From Gnetum montanum (taxonomy: Eukaryota; Streptophyta; Gnetopsida; Gnetales; Gnetaceae), in contig MNCI01003298.1 in the NCBI GenBank assembly GCA_015680685.1, forward strand, positions 78,934-119,397: DNA of 40,464 nucleotides, written 5' to 3'. Numbering within the stretch: the first letter of the stretch is position 1; each line of letters begins with the position of its first letter. Position numbers and translations under genes: made by a program. Below are positions 11,161 through 21,579 of the stretch, one piece after another. The notes under the pieces are model-generated. The model was not told the DNA's origin, did not search any database, and saw only the letters and a list, made by a program, of their open reading frames with translations.

Positions 11161-12200
11161 CTTATCCTCAAGGTAATCCTAGGTAGTTCCATCAATAGTA
11201 GTAATATTATCCAAGCTCAAGGCCATCACAACTATACCAGCAATACCGATAGTGGCATCAACCATAGTCATGAGGGATGTCACCACCAAGGTAGCAATAC
11301 CCTTACAAGTAACTATATCAATATGGGTATTATGTTTAGCAACCATTACCTCCACATGACTCTTCCAGTCATGCTTCTCCCTTCCAACATCACTACTACC
11401 CTTTTGAGTACTACAAAGCTAATACTCCACATTCCAGAAGGGATTCCACATTTCATCCTTATCCTCCTATTTTTGCACTTGTTCCTCCACCATCAACATA
11501 ACTACTACCTGATCCATCCATGCAAGGTGAAATTTCAACTCAACCACAGCAACGTAATGCTACCAAGGCTGGCAATCTACAACTGGTTCATCAACGAAGG
11601 GGTTCAGAGCCTCATGCTCATAAAAGATCCTTTTTTGATCCAATAGCCCTACTGAGCCCTCACAAACTCATGTGACTGATCACCTTGATCCTACTTCATC
11701 CTTTGCAAATCATTTCATCAAGTCCCCTTCAAATCAAATTTTGTGCAAAATCTATACTGCTATGCTCACCCATGTCATATCTGATTGGATCTAGGCTAGC
11801 AACCTTCCCAAGATATTATTTGATCCTAGAAGTCCTCTTAATTATCTATATATTTCTGGGAATGAATCATGTAAGGGTCTTCTTGATTCAAGTTCTAGTA
11901 TGAATTTGATTTCTCATGAGATGTATACTGCCTAGAACATACTGCCTCTTAAGAAGAGCAATATCAAATTGGAATTGTTAGACTAGTCTATCATTGTTCC
12001 ATTGGGACTTGTCAAAGACATTATGACCATTATCTATGGGTGGTCTTATCCTACCAACTTCCTAGTAATCAAGGTTGAAAACTACAAAGGTGACTTCCCC
12101 ATCATTATGGATGGGCATGGTTAAGCACTATCGATGAAAGAATGAGCATCAGATATCTTTCCTTGAAAATATCTAAAGAAAATGCATTCAGAAAGATTAA
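11161..12200 (+). pseudogene. pol: Proline-rich linker and protease remnant of P1
   Basis: The linker at 11160-11700 is rich in Gln, Pro, Ser and Thr in its decayed frame and joins gag to protease, as in M3 at 24827-25204. The protease motif GLLDSSSSMNLIS has its catalytic Asp codon at 11885-11887. The Gly normally following DS is Ser. About 150 bp later comes YGWSYPTNFLVIKVENYKGD, the flap-distal part shared with M3, then a stop where relatives have Trp. Non-functional. Confidence 0.75.
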
Positions 12201-13580
12201 TAAGAGACAAGTTCCATGCATCACATATAACGATTCAATGTGCAAAAGCTTTGGTCCATAAAACAAGCATCTATCTCTACATGCAAGCAATGTGTATAGG
12301 AAGCAGATATTCAAAGGTTTCTGTACATAACAGCCACACAAAAAGGAGAGCACCCAGTGGCTAACCATTCATTCAAATAGTAGCACAATGTGCATGGAAC
12401 CTAATAAAAGCCTAACATGTGCCTATGTCACAAGCATGGATGAACTAAAGCAAGTTCATCACCAACTCTTTGATGATGAAAATGCTTATACTAATTGGGA
12501 AGAGTTGAAGATCCCTCAGAATTTTAAACATGAGCCCCTAGAGCTGAAAACTTTACCTGCCAACCTGGAATATGCACTCTTGAAAATGACAAGCTAGTTA
12601 TACTTAATGCTAAACTTACTTCTAAATAGAAAGAAAAATTGTTGGAAGTGGTCAACAAATGGCCAAAAATCTTTGCTTGATCATATCCTGAACTCACTGG
12701 AATTGATCCACGAATATGCCAACATTACATTTACAGTGGTGGGTGAACCCAAAATTGAAACAAATTGTAAAAGAGGAGATTGAGAAACTCCTTAAGGTAG
12801 GGTTTGTCTACCCCATTGCAAATAGTGAGTGGGTCAGCCCACTCGTGATAGTGCCAAAGAGAGGTGGAAAATGGTGAGTTTGTATTGACTCCAAGTTTTT
12901 GAACATGGAAACATTCAAAGATCATTTTCCATTTCCATTCATTGATCAAGTGTTGAACACCATTTTTGGACATTACCATTGTAGTTTTCTAGATGGTTAT
13001 AGTGGCTATAACCAATTCTAGATTGTACTAGAAGATTAAGCCAAAACAACATTCACAAGTCCCTGGGGGATCTTTACATATCGTAAGATGCCTTTTGGTC
13101 TGTGCAATGCTCCTACTACTTTTCAACGTCTGGTCTTAAGCATCTTTCAACAAAAGATTTGTAGCAAAGTACAAGTCTTTATGGATGACTTCTCTACATA
13201 TGGGGCTACATTTGAGCAAGCCCTAGATCACCTTGAGAAAGTATTGAAAAGATGTGTTGAATCAAACCTTAGGCTCAGTTAGCAAAAAACCCATTTAATA
13301 GTCTAGGAAGGCATAGTACTAGGGCATAGAATTACACAAAAATGGATCAAGGTAGACCTTGAACAAATAAGGATCATCCAAGGAATCACATGCCAACTAG
13401 AGATAGTCAAAGACATCTAATCATTCCTTGGACACATTGGCTACTACCGGTGGTTTATAGATAATTTATTTAAGACTTCAAAGCTATTGGTTGAGCTTAC
13501 AAAGAAAGATGATCCATTCATCTGGACCAAGGAGTGTCAACATGTATTCTAATAGTTAAAGGAAAAACTCGTAGAAATTC
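12201..13580 (+). pseudogene. pol: Pre-RT linker and reverse transcriptase of P1 (left palindrome arm)
   Basis: Reverse transcriptase remnant that would copy element RNA into cDNA. The linker includes DELKQVHHQLF (about 12438) and ELKTLPANLEYALL (about 12543). RT motifs follow in order: EEIEKLLKVGFVYPI, SEWVSPLV, VPKRGGKW, FLDGYSGYNQF, MPFGLCNAPTTFQR at 13088, the catalytic VFMDDFSTYG with both Asp codons at 13184-13189, and GHIGYYRWFI. At least six TAG/TGA/TAA stops break the frame, several at expected Trp, Arg or Gln codons. From about 12386 onward the sequence is mirrored almost exactly on the minus strand at 14386-16177. Confidence 0.85.
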
Positions 13581-14178
13581 CAATCCTACAAGCACCTAAC
13601 TAGTTCAGATCATTGTATATAATGTTAGATGCATCTAATTATGCCTTGGGATCCATGCTTACATAGATGGATGACAAGAAACATCCATACTAAATCCACT
13701 GTGCAAGCTAAAGCATTATGGGTGCATAGTTAAATTACACTACAACTAAGAAAGAGCTAATGGTGATGGTGTATACTCTAGAAATGTTCAAGCACTATGT
13801 GCTTGGATATAAAGTATTTTTGCACACTAATCATAGTGCCATCACTTCCTCATGACCAAGCCAACAATGAGCCCCTATTTCATACAGTGGCTGGTGATCT
13901 TACAAGAATTCAATTTTACAATAGTAGATCAAAATGAAACTGAGAATGTGGTCGTTGACCACTTGTCTTAGTTGCAATGGGATAACAAGGAGGAGGAAAT
14001 CCCATTATTTGATCTATTTCTTGATGAACTTCTCTTTTTTGGTACAATAAATGAACAAATTTTCACAAAACCAAAATGATATGATGGCATCCTCACTTAT
14101 CTTCTCACTCAGGAGATGTGACAAGATCAAAACAAAAATAGTATGATGGGCTAAGTACTTCATGGAAATCAATGGANA
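12386..14178 (+). repeat. Left arm of giant inverted repeat
   Basis: Each base from at least 12386 to about 14178 pairs with position 28564 minus its coordinate in the right arm. The axis is constant over 1.79 kb, so there are no indels. Reading the arms against each other I found five substitutions, for example Gln/Lys near 12516 and Asn/Ser near 12566. Four of the five lie outside the long RT stretch, which is identical. A single N at 14177 sits at the inner end of this arm. Confidence 0.95.
13590..14100 (+). pseudogene. pol: RNase H remnant of P1 (left palindrome arm)
   Basis: RNase H domain that would degrade the RNA of the RNA-DNA hybrid. MLDASNYALGS carries the first catalytic Asp codon at 13628-13630. 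LNYTTTKKELMVMVY follows with the conserved Glu, and HTNHSAI lies further on, with Asn in place of the Asp usual in TDH. Stops interrupt it. The pre-integrase tail ends at 14178, where the left arm of the palindrome stops. No integrase follows in the plus direction. Confidence 0.75.
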
Positions 14179-14385
14179 TTGATAGTGCTCATAGGATTAG
14201 AGAAATTAGTGGACATCTCTGAAGATAGTGGGCCAATAGTATTCTGCCATCAGGATTTTTATGACCATGCATCTCCCAACATAGTGGCCTCCATAGGGGC
14301 CTTCATGAACATCTTGGAAAACTTGCAATTAATCTACATCAGGGACACACCAACGAATCAAGCCATCGACACACACCTTGTAAAG
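14179..14385. other. 207-bp spacer of the inverted repeat
   Basis: Unique spacer between the two arms. In one plus frame it is open and continuous with both arms (a 123-codon ORF from 14179 to 14550), containing SEDSGPIVFCHQDFYDH. It falls where the integrase zinc-binding N-terminus should begin after RNase H, and the isolated His and Cys are loosely compatible with that, but I do not recognise it securely. Confidence 0.5.
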
Positions 14386-16177
14386 TATCCATTGATTTCC
14401 ATGAAGTACTTAGCCCATCATACTATTTTTGTTTTGATCTTGTCACATCTCCTGAGTGAGAAGATAAGTGAGGATGCCATCATATCATTTTGGTTTTGTG
14501 AAAATTTGTTCATTTATTGTACCAAAAAAGAGAAGTTCATCAAGAAATAGATCAAATAATGGGATTTCCTCCTCCTTGTTATCCCATTGCAACTAAGACA
14601 AGTGGTCAACGACCACATTCTCAGTTTCATTTTGATCTACTATTGTAAAATTGAATTCTTGTAAGATCACCAGCCACTGTATGAAATAGGGGCTCATTGT
14701 TGGCTTGGTCATGAGGAAGTGATGGCACTATGATTAGTGTGCACAAATACTTTATATCCAAGCACATAGTGCTTGCACATTTCTAGAGTATACACCATCA
14801 CCATTAGCTCTTTCTTAGTTGTAGTGTAATTTAACTATGCACCCATAATGCTTTAGCTTGCACAGTGGATTTAGTATGGATGTTTCTTGTCATCCATCTA
14901 TGTAAGCATGGATCCCAAGGCATAATTAGATGCATCTAACATTATATACAATGATCTGAACTAGTTAGGTGCTTGTAGGATTGGAATTTCTACGAGTTTT
15001 TCCTTTAGCTATTAGAATACATGTTGACACTCCTTGGTCCAGATGAATGGATCATCTTTCTTTGTAAGCTCAACCAATAGCTTTGAAGTCTTAAATAAAT
15101 TATCTATAAACCACCGGTAGTAGCCAATGTGTCCAAGGAATGATTAGATGTCTTTGACTATCTCTAGTTGGCATGTGATTCCTTGGATGATCCTTATTTG
15201 TTCAAGGTCTACCTTGATCCATTTTTGTGTAATTCTATGCCCTAGTACTATGCCTTCCTAGACTATTAAATGGGTTTTTTGCTAACTGAGCCTAAGGTTT
15301 GATTCAACACATCTTTTCAATACTTTCTCAAGGTGATCTAGGGCTTGCTCAAATGTAGCCCCATATGTAGAGAAGTCATCCATAAAGACTTGTACTTTGC
15401 TACAAATCTTTTGTTGAAAGATGCTTAAGACCAGACGTTGAAAAGTAGTAGGAGCATTGCACAGACCAAAAGGCATCTTACGATATGTAAAGATCCCCCA
15501 GGGACTTGTGAATGTTGTTTTGGCTTAATCTTCTAGTACAATCTAGAATTGGTTATAGCCACTATAACCATCTAGAAAACTACAATGGTAATGTCCAAAA
15601 ATGGTGTTCAACACTTGATCAATGAATGGAAATGGAAAATGATCTTTGAATGTTTCCATGTTCAAAAACTTGGAGTCAATACAAACTCACCATTTTCCAC
15701 CTCTCTTTGGCACTATCACGAGTGGGCTGACCCACTCACTATTTGCAATGGGGTAGACAAACCCTACCTTAAGGAGTTTCTCAATCTCCTCTTTTACAAT
15801 TTGTTTCAATTTTGGGTTCACCCACCACTGTAAATGTAATGTTGGCATATTCGTGGATCAATTCCAGTGAGTTCAGGATATGATCAAGCAAAGATTTTTG
15901 GCCATTTGTTGACCACTTCCAACAATTTTTCTTTCTATTTAGAAGTAAGTTTAGCATTAAGTATAACTAGCTTGTCATTTTCAAGAGTGCATATTCCAGG
16001 CTGGCAGGTAAAGTTTTTAGCTCTAGGGGCTCATGTTTAAAATTCTTAGGGATCTTCAACTCTTCCCAATTAGTATAAGCATTTTCATCATCAAAGAGTT
16101 GGTGATGAACTTGCTTTAGTTCATCCATGCTTGTGACATAGGCACATGTTAGGCTTTTATTAGGTTCCATGCACATT
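14386..16177 (-). repeat. Right arm of giant inverted repeat
   Basis: Reverse complement of 12386-14178, broken off by the N run at 16178. The true arm may extend into the gap. Confidence 0.95.
14464..16177 (-). pseudogene. pol: RNase H and reverse transcriptase remnant (right palindrome arm)
   Basis: Mirror copy of the P1 pol fragment. The pre-RT linker lies at 15967-16176, RT from about 15830 down to 14984 with the catalytic MDD at 15375-15383, and RNase H from about 14974 to 14464. The same stop codons are present as in the left arm. The duplication is therefore younger than the decay of the gene, or is not real DNA at all. Confidence 0.85.
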
Positions 16178-16703
16178 NNNNNNNNNNNNNNNNNNNNNNN
16201 NNNNNNNNNNNNNNNNNNNNNNNNNNNNNNNNNNNNNNNNNNNNNNNNNNNNNNNNNNNNNNNNNNNNNNNNNNNNNNNNNNNNNNNNNNNNNNNNNNNN
16301 NNNNNNNNNNNNNNNNNNNNNNNNNNNNNNNNNNNNNNNNNNNNNNNNNNNNNNNNNNNNNNNNNNNNNNNNNNNNNNNNNNNNNNNNNNNNNNNNNNNN
16401 NNNNNNNNNNNNNNNNNNNNNNNNNNNNNNNNNNNNNNNNNNNNNNNNNNNNNNNNNNNNNNNNNNNNNNNNNNNNNNNNNNNNNNNNNNNNNNNNNNNN
16501 NNNNNNNNNNNNNNNNNNNNNNNNNNNNNNNNNNNNNNNNNNNNNNNNNNNNNNNNNNNNNNNNNNNNNNNNNNNNNNNNNNNNNNNNNNNNNNNNNNNN
16601 NNNNNNNNNNNNNNNNNNNNNNNNNNNNNNNNNNNNNNNNNNNNNNNNNNNNNNNNNNNNNNNNNNNNNNNNNNNNNNNNNNNNNNNNNNNNNNNNNNNN
16701 NNN
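16178..16703. other. Assembly gap (526 Ns)
   Basis: Run of N. It directly abuts the right palindrome arm on the left and an AT-rich repeated segment on the right. Confidence 1.
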
Positions 16704-16810
16704 ATTTATAATAAAAATTAATAAAATAATATTAAAATAATCAATCTTNAATAAGCTCCAATGAGATTTATAATAAAAATTAATAAAATAATATTAAAAT
16801 AATCAATCTT
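16704..16810. repeat. 45-bp perfect direct duplication flanking a single N
   Basis: 16704-16748 and 16766-16810 are identical, AT-rich, and separated by an N at 16749 plus 16 bases. Placed at the edge of the N run, this looks like an unmerged contig-end overlap rather than a biological repeat. Confidence 0.85.
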
Positions 16811-17574
16811 CCATGGTCCAACCTTAGCCAAAGTGTAATTGACTAATGAGAGAATGTATTCAAAAATTTAAAGTTACACATTATATATAATAATCTATGG
16901 ATGTGTTGTAACTACAGATGGCACCAAAAGGAAAACATATGTAAGAAGTAGGACTATCTCAACCAAGGGAAGGAATAGTCTAATATACAGATGGCACCAA
17001 AATGAATGTAGGAGGAAGACACTACAGATGACACCAAAATGAATGTAGGAGGAAGACACTCCCCTTTCCGTGCCTCATCAGAAAACTCTATTGGAGGGAA
17101 GGAATAGTCTAATATACAAATGATACTATAATTAGGTGGAGATGATGAAAGATAAGACACCTGCAATAATCATTCAAGAAGAGTAACAACCACCACCTCC
17201 ACTTGCCACTCAAAAAACCATGCTAGACATCGCTACAATAGCCCAAAGGTTGCACAAATATAGAGAATAGCTCTTGAGCAAATAAGAGCAACAAGTAGGC
17301 ACGAGTGGTGGGGACCCATCTTTGTATTGACTAGTAATGAGTCACCTAAAGGAGGTGGCCCAAACAATTATCCTAATGGGTGGAGGTGGATCCATTTTCT
17401 CAGCCCAAAGAATGTAGCTGCTTGCAAGATCAAATCTTAGCACTAGAGACATCACGGTATCTCTCATAGAATAGTAGTCACTTCTAGAAATTTCTGGGAA
17501 CACCGTGATCTTCTTGGTGCACTTGGAGGAAGGTGAGGAGGCAATAGTATTGGTGATGCAACACCAAGAGTAGA
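16811..17574. other. Unassigned stretch with a 37-bp tandem duplication
   Basis: No gene recognised. 16987-17023 and 17024-17060 are a tandem pair (ACAGATGGCACCAAAATGAA onward) with one visible difference. The word GGGAAGGAATAGTCTAATAT also occurs twice, near 16969 and 17096. A short frame from about 17221 (MLDIATIAQRLHKYRE) has several stops and could be degenerate gag-like coding; not supported further. Confidence 0.5.
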
Positions 17575-18377
17575 AGATAACCTTTGGATCTCCTGCATAA
17601 GTACTAACTACTACTACTGATGGTGTTGATGCTAATGCAGAGTGCTACCTCCTATTCACTATCACCAATTTTCTATACCGCACCATCCACTTGTTGTCGC
17701 TGCCACCTACTGCTTCATGCACTTGTCATCATTACCACCTAATACTACCTTGTGCATGATATTGTTGCTTTTGTAGGAAACCTTTGCTTACCTACTCTGA
17801 TTTTCCTATTGTAACTACATCATGCACACTACTAGAAACCCTCACTCATCAACTCTGGTCCACCTACTATCACTACATCACGTGCACTGCTAAAAACCCT
17901 CACTACCTACACTAGCTATGCATGGAGATGCCTATCCTCATTGTAGTAGTCAAGGCACCACAGATGTCAAGCTGGCTTGTCCCCTAGCTGTGCTCGATGA
18001 CACACCAACTTCGCCACTTGTCTAATGTTGTGCAAGGTCAAAAAATTATGGCATCAAGCCAGCATGCGGTCAATGCAGCTATAGAAGATGTACCATCTGC
18101 ACACCATGTGAACACCTGAGTTCTTGGGTCTAATGGCCAAGGGTGGTCTACTAGCAACCGTCGATGATGACAAGGATGCCATTATCAGTGTCCTCAACAT
18201 GGGCCTTGGTTGGAAGCTAAGATAGCCATGAAGATACTTTGGTAGATGTGGAAGCTGATGATGGTGCTGGTAGTATAGGAGTCTTTATCCTTGGAATCAT
18301 GCATGATTAGTGGTGGGGATGCCCTAACTTTATTAAACTGTAATGCTTATGTAAATAATATTTATATAGTTTATATA
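17575..18377 (+). repeat. Dispersed repeat R1, copy 1
   Basis: Shares its full order with 35155-35997 and its second half with 36462-37080. In order: a CTCCTGCA.AAG start, a Cys/Tyr/Thr codon-rich part with imperfect units of about 60 bp around ACATCATGCAC..TACTAGAAA, the words ATCAAGCTGGCTTGTCCC and GGCCTTGGTTGGAAGCTAAG, then GGAATCATGCATGATT and GCCCTAACTTTATTAAACT, and an AT-rich tail. It is less AT-rich than its surroundings. I do not recognise the family; it could be part of an LTR element or of a non-autonomous transposon. A single N closes it at 18378. Confidence 0.75.
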
Positions 18378-18378
18378 N

Positions 18379-19624
18379 TTAAATAAAATCAATCTAATTA
18401 AATACATTTTATGAAGATATTAGTTTTAAAAATTGAACAAATTTTAGGATTCATCATAGCCCTCGACTAGCCTTTGGTCAATGCCTGGTCATAAAAGTGA
18501 AAATAAAAATTAAACATTAATAGACACACAAGTGTGAATAAAATTAGGCTATTGTGATTCCAAACTATTCTTGTAGGCTGTACATTTAAAAATATTTTAA
18601 CAATAAAAAGATAAAAAATTGAACTTCTTATCAAAATGTTCAAATATTTATTTACTAATTATGTACATGTGCTTATTGCTCTTTTGATGATCAATTTTTA
18701 TTCTTAGATATGAGTCCACATATAACTCAGTTAGCAAGGTCCTACCTAGGATTGCTTGGGCTTAATGTCACTAATGAGTCATGATCTATTAGGCCCAGTT
18801 ATCAAAGCCTTATTATCGGAGCCCTGATACAAGATATGTTCTATCAGGCCCAGTTATCGGAGCTGCGATATCGCATCAACAATATCACATCAGCAGCGAT
18901 ATCGCGTACACAATATCGCATCGCCTAGCTGCGATATCGCGGCCTGCCTCAATTTCTATAAATAAGAGGTAATTTTCCTTGTTCNTATTAATTAAAAAAA
19001 GTATTTAAATAAAATCAATCTAATTAAATACATTTTATGAAGATATTAATTTTAAAAATTGAACAAATTTTAGGATTCATCATAGCCCTCGACTAGCCTT
19101 TGGTCAATGCCTGGCCATAAAAGTGAAAATAAAAATTAAACATTAATAGACACACAAGTGTGAATAAAATTAGGCTATTGTGATTCCAAACTATTCTTGT
19201 AGGCTGTACATTTAAAAATATTTTAACAATAAAAAGATAAAAAATTGAACTTCTTATCAAAATGTTCAAATATTTATTTACTAATTATGTACATGTGCTT
19301 ATTGCTCTTTTGATGATCAATTTTTATTCTTAGATATGAGTCCACATATAACTCAGTTAGCAAGGTCCTACCTAGGATTGCTTGGGCTTAATGTCACTAA
19401 TGAGTCATGATCTATCAGGCCCAGTTATCGAAGCCCAGTTATCGAAGCCTTATTATCGGAGCCCTGATACAAGATATGGTCTATCAGGCCCAGTTATCGG
19501 AGTTGCGATATCGCATCAACGATATCACATCAGCAGCGATATCGCGTACACAATATCGCATCGCCTAGCTGCGATATTGCGGCCTGCCTCAATTTCTATA
19601 AATAAGAGGTAATTTTCCTTGTTC
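18379..19624 (+). repeat. Direct duplication of a roughly 610-bp block, probably allelic overlap
   Basis: 18379-18984 and 19005-19624 are near-identical, with about seven differences and a 14-bp GCCCAGTTATCGAA duplication in the second copy. Single Ns stand at 18378 and 18985, exactly at the edges of the first copy. Both contain the same R1 tail, the same GTCAC target site and the same first 213 bp of the solo LTR. This is best explained by two overlapping contigs or haplotypes placed in tandem. Confidence 0.85.
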
Positions 19625-20313
19625 TAGGAGTCAATTTTTGAGTTAGTTTTAGTTTAAGTATTTTAATTTCTTTCTCTCCCTTTCTCTCCCCGTGTATGCC
19701 TACAATGTGATGATTGTAATTGTACGAAACCTTTATTCGAGTGTGACATACTTGGACATGCACATGATTGAAAATAAAGATCGAGATTACTTCATCATTG
19801 TAGCATTCAATTAGCTTAATCATTTATTTAATTTTTATTTACTGCTTTCCTAGTTAATCTCTTCTCACCCTTAAACTCCTATTAAACGCAGAATGAGTAC
19901 GACTTGATTACGAGGATTTAAGTGTGACTACTTGGTAACCCAGTAGCATACCTAGGATCTATGCTTGGCAATCCCAGTAGTAGTCCAAGATGTGTACAGA
20001 TAGTCAAGGAATGGATGCTCATCGCACTTAGGCTAGTTTAGATTCTCTCTTACCCTTTCTCTCTTAGCTTAGTTAACATTATTTTCCATTGCCTTCAGGA
20101 GTAGCATTATATTAGAAACCACATCATACACCTCACCCTGGACTAAACCATACGTTTCAAAGATAATACTAGTCCAGGTGGGAAGACAGTGAATTGTGAC
20201 CTAAGGCTAACTATCTAGGTGCCACAACTACTCTGTTTGTGGAGTTCGACTAGATCACACATGTAACGCTCGTATTCGTATGGTTGAGTGTAGGGCTACC
20301 TCGCCACTCATTA
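19398..20313 (+). mobile_element. Solo LTR with 5-bp target-site duplication GTCAC
   Basis: 916 bp, from TAATGAGTC (decayed TGATGAGTC) to CCACTCATTA (decayed CATCA), flanked by GTCAC at 19393-19397 and at 20314-20318. No PBS or polypurine tract adjoins it, and R1-type sequence resumes on both sides, so this is an LTR left by recombination between two LTRs. The U3 carries several GCGATATCGC-type palindromes at 19500-19580 and a TATA-like box at 19596-19606. The 3' part matches window positions 1-88 and the reversed M3/M4 LTR edges. Confidence 0.9.
19596..19606 (+). promoter_or_regulatory. TATA-like box in the solo LTR
   Basis: CTATAAATAAG directly downstream of the palindrome cluster, identical to the minus-strand motif at 28198-28208 in M3. 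Confidence 0.55.
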
Positions 20314-20318
20314 GTCAC

Positions 20319-20509
20319 CTCACAAGGTTTACTTTGTTAAGTGTAAGAATGTCTTATAACCTTAAGGTTTAAACCTCTCTTTTGATTTAAGGATCCGACA
20401 TGCATTACTTACATCTAACTCATTCCCTAACTTGTTCTTAGATTAGCTTCCATGTTGGTTATACCCTACTATCATATCTTTTATTAGTTGGTGGTTATCC
20501 TTGCCTGCT

Positions 20510-20510
<1 letters not shown>
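20319..20510 (+). repeat. R1-associated repeat, continuation after the solo LTR
   Basis: TAAGTGTAAGAATGTCTTAT and the following 150 bp align with 36295-36470. Together with 18460-19392 this reproduces the order found uninterrupted at 35999-36470. Confidence 0.8.

Positions 20511-20556
<46 letters not shown>
20511..20556. repeat. 46-base poly-C run followed by N
   Basis: Uninterrupted C run ending in an N at 20557. The word GTTATCCT occurs on both sides of it. The homologous sequence at 36450-36480 has no such run. A sequencing or gap-closing artefact is most likely. Confidence 0.85.
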
Positions 20557-20557
20557 N

Positions 20558-20739
20558 GTTATCCTCCCCCCTTTAATTAAGCTAAAGTATGTAACATACT
20601 TAGGTTAATTAGAAAAGATAAATTATTAAAAATAAGTATGATCAAAAGCTATACCAAAAGCAAGAATTGTCCTAGGTTTTATATATACAAATTAAGATGG
20701 AACCAAAGGTAATGCGTGAATGAGTGTTAGTATCCATCA
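20558..20739 (+). mobile_element. Possible LTR end of a further element (P3)
   Basis: The segment ends TATCCATCA, one base before a PBS-like sequence, the same layout as the other LTRs here. No second copy of this LTR is in the window and the left end is at an N, so the call is tentative. Confidence 0.3.
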
Positions 20740-20740
20740 T

Positions 20741-20758
20741 TGGCGACCATAGTAGGGA
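20741..20758 (+). other. Possible primer-binding site, tRNA-Arg-like
   Basis: TGGCGACCATAGTAGGGA begins one base after a CA dinucleotide. It resembles the TGGCGAC...GGGGA sites of Tat/Ogre-type plant elements more than the tRNA-Asp site, from general knowledge. Several positions differ. Confidence 0.3.
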
Positions 20759-21574
20759 TCTCGACCACTGACACCTATGGAAAATATGATGAGAAGCACA
20801 AAGAAAACCCATGCACAAAAGTACCACTAGTTATAGAGATGACCATGCCACATAAAATAGGAAGATAACACAACAAAAAATGAAAAAGAGAAATAGCAAA
20901 AGGTAAAAACAAAAGTAAAAAAGAAACAATAATTTGAGAAGTACAAAGAAAAAAAGTAAAGAAAAACAATCTTCTAAAAAAGTACAAAGAAACAAACACA
21001 AATAAAAACAATAGTCTAAAGATTAAAAAGAAACAAAAGCAAAATAACTAAATAACAAAGTAAAAGGAATGTTTCGAAGTGAAGGTATCTATTAAGATAT
21101 CAACTATGGAGGAGTCACTCCTTCACTACTAGTGTTATACCCAAGTTCAAAGGTAGTCACATCAAGAGTAAATTGGTAATTAGTTTCTAACCCTTAAACA
21201 CTCTGCTTACAAAAGGGGGTTCTTATGGGATGCTTGAAATTTTGAGCTTAGAGCATCACCCCAACTGTAAGGTTCTAACGGGAGTGGACCTCAACTCATA
21301 ATTGAAGGTTCTTGTGGGGTCATTCTCTTTTTTTTTTCATTTTTTCTTTTTTCTTTTCTTTTTTTCATTTCTTTTTCTTTTTTCTTCACAAGAAATTGAA
21401 TATTTGACTAGCTTAAACCATGAGGTTCTTGTGGGAGCCAATTTCATTCTGTAAGGGTTAGTCAGATGGCTTGATATAGATAGATGCCTTTACCACTAGA
21501 GAAACTAGGTCCAATATAACACACCCTTTCCACCTTAGTGACTCATCTAAGTAAGTATTTAATAGAAACCAAAC
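20759..21574. other. Non-coding low-complexity stretch left of M3
   Basis: 20865-21060 is A-rich with recurring AAGTACAAAGAAA. 21329-21385 is a nearly pure pyrimidine tract, hence polypurine on the minus strand. The phrase GGTTCTTGTGGG recurs near 21308 and 21423. The part next to 21579 is presumably 3' flank of element B, interrupted by M3. No gene seen. Confidence 0.45.
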
Positions 21575-21579
21575 ACTAA

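Noticed and set aside
14179-14550. 123-codon ORF as a host gene
   Set aside because: It crosses from the palindrome spacer into the right arm, where it is antisense to decayed RNase H.
16169-16711. 180-codon open frame across the N run
   Set aside because: It consists almost wholly of Ns and has no sequence content.
17575-18377. Short repeats as a CRISPR array
   Set aside because: The 60-bp units are imperfect and contiguous without unique spacers, in a eukaryotic repeat.
19598-19823. Minus-strand ORF at the end of the solo LTR U3
   Set aside because: Lies wholly in LTR regulatory sequence and is not conserved in sister LTRs.
20775-21011. Phe/Leu-rich minus-strand ORF resembling membrane segments
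   Set aside because: It is the reverse reading of an A-rich low-complexity tract with no coding support.
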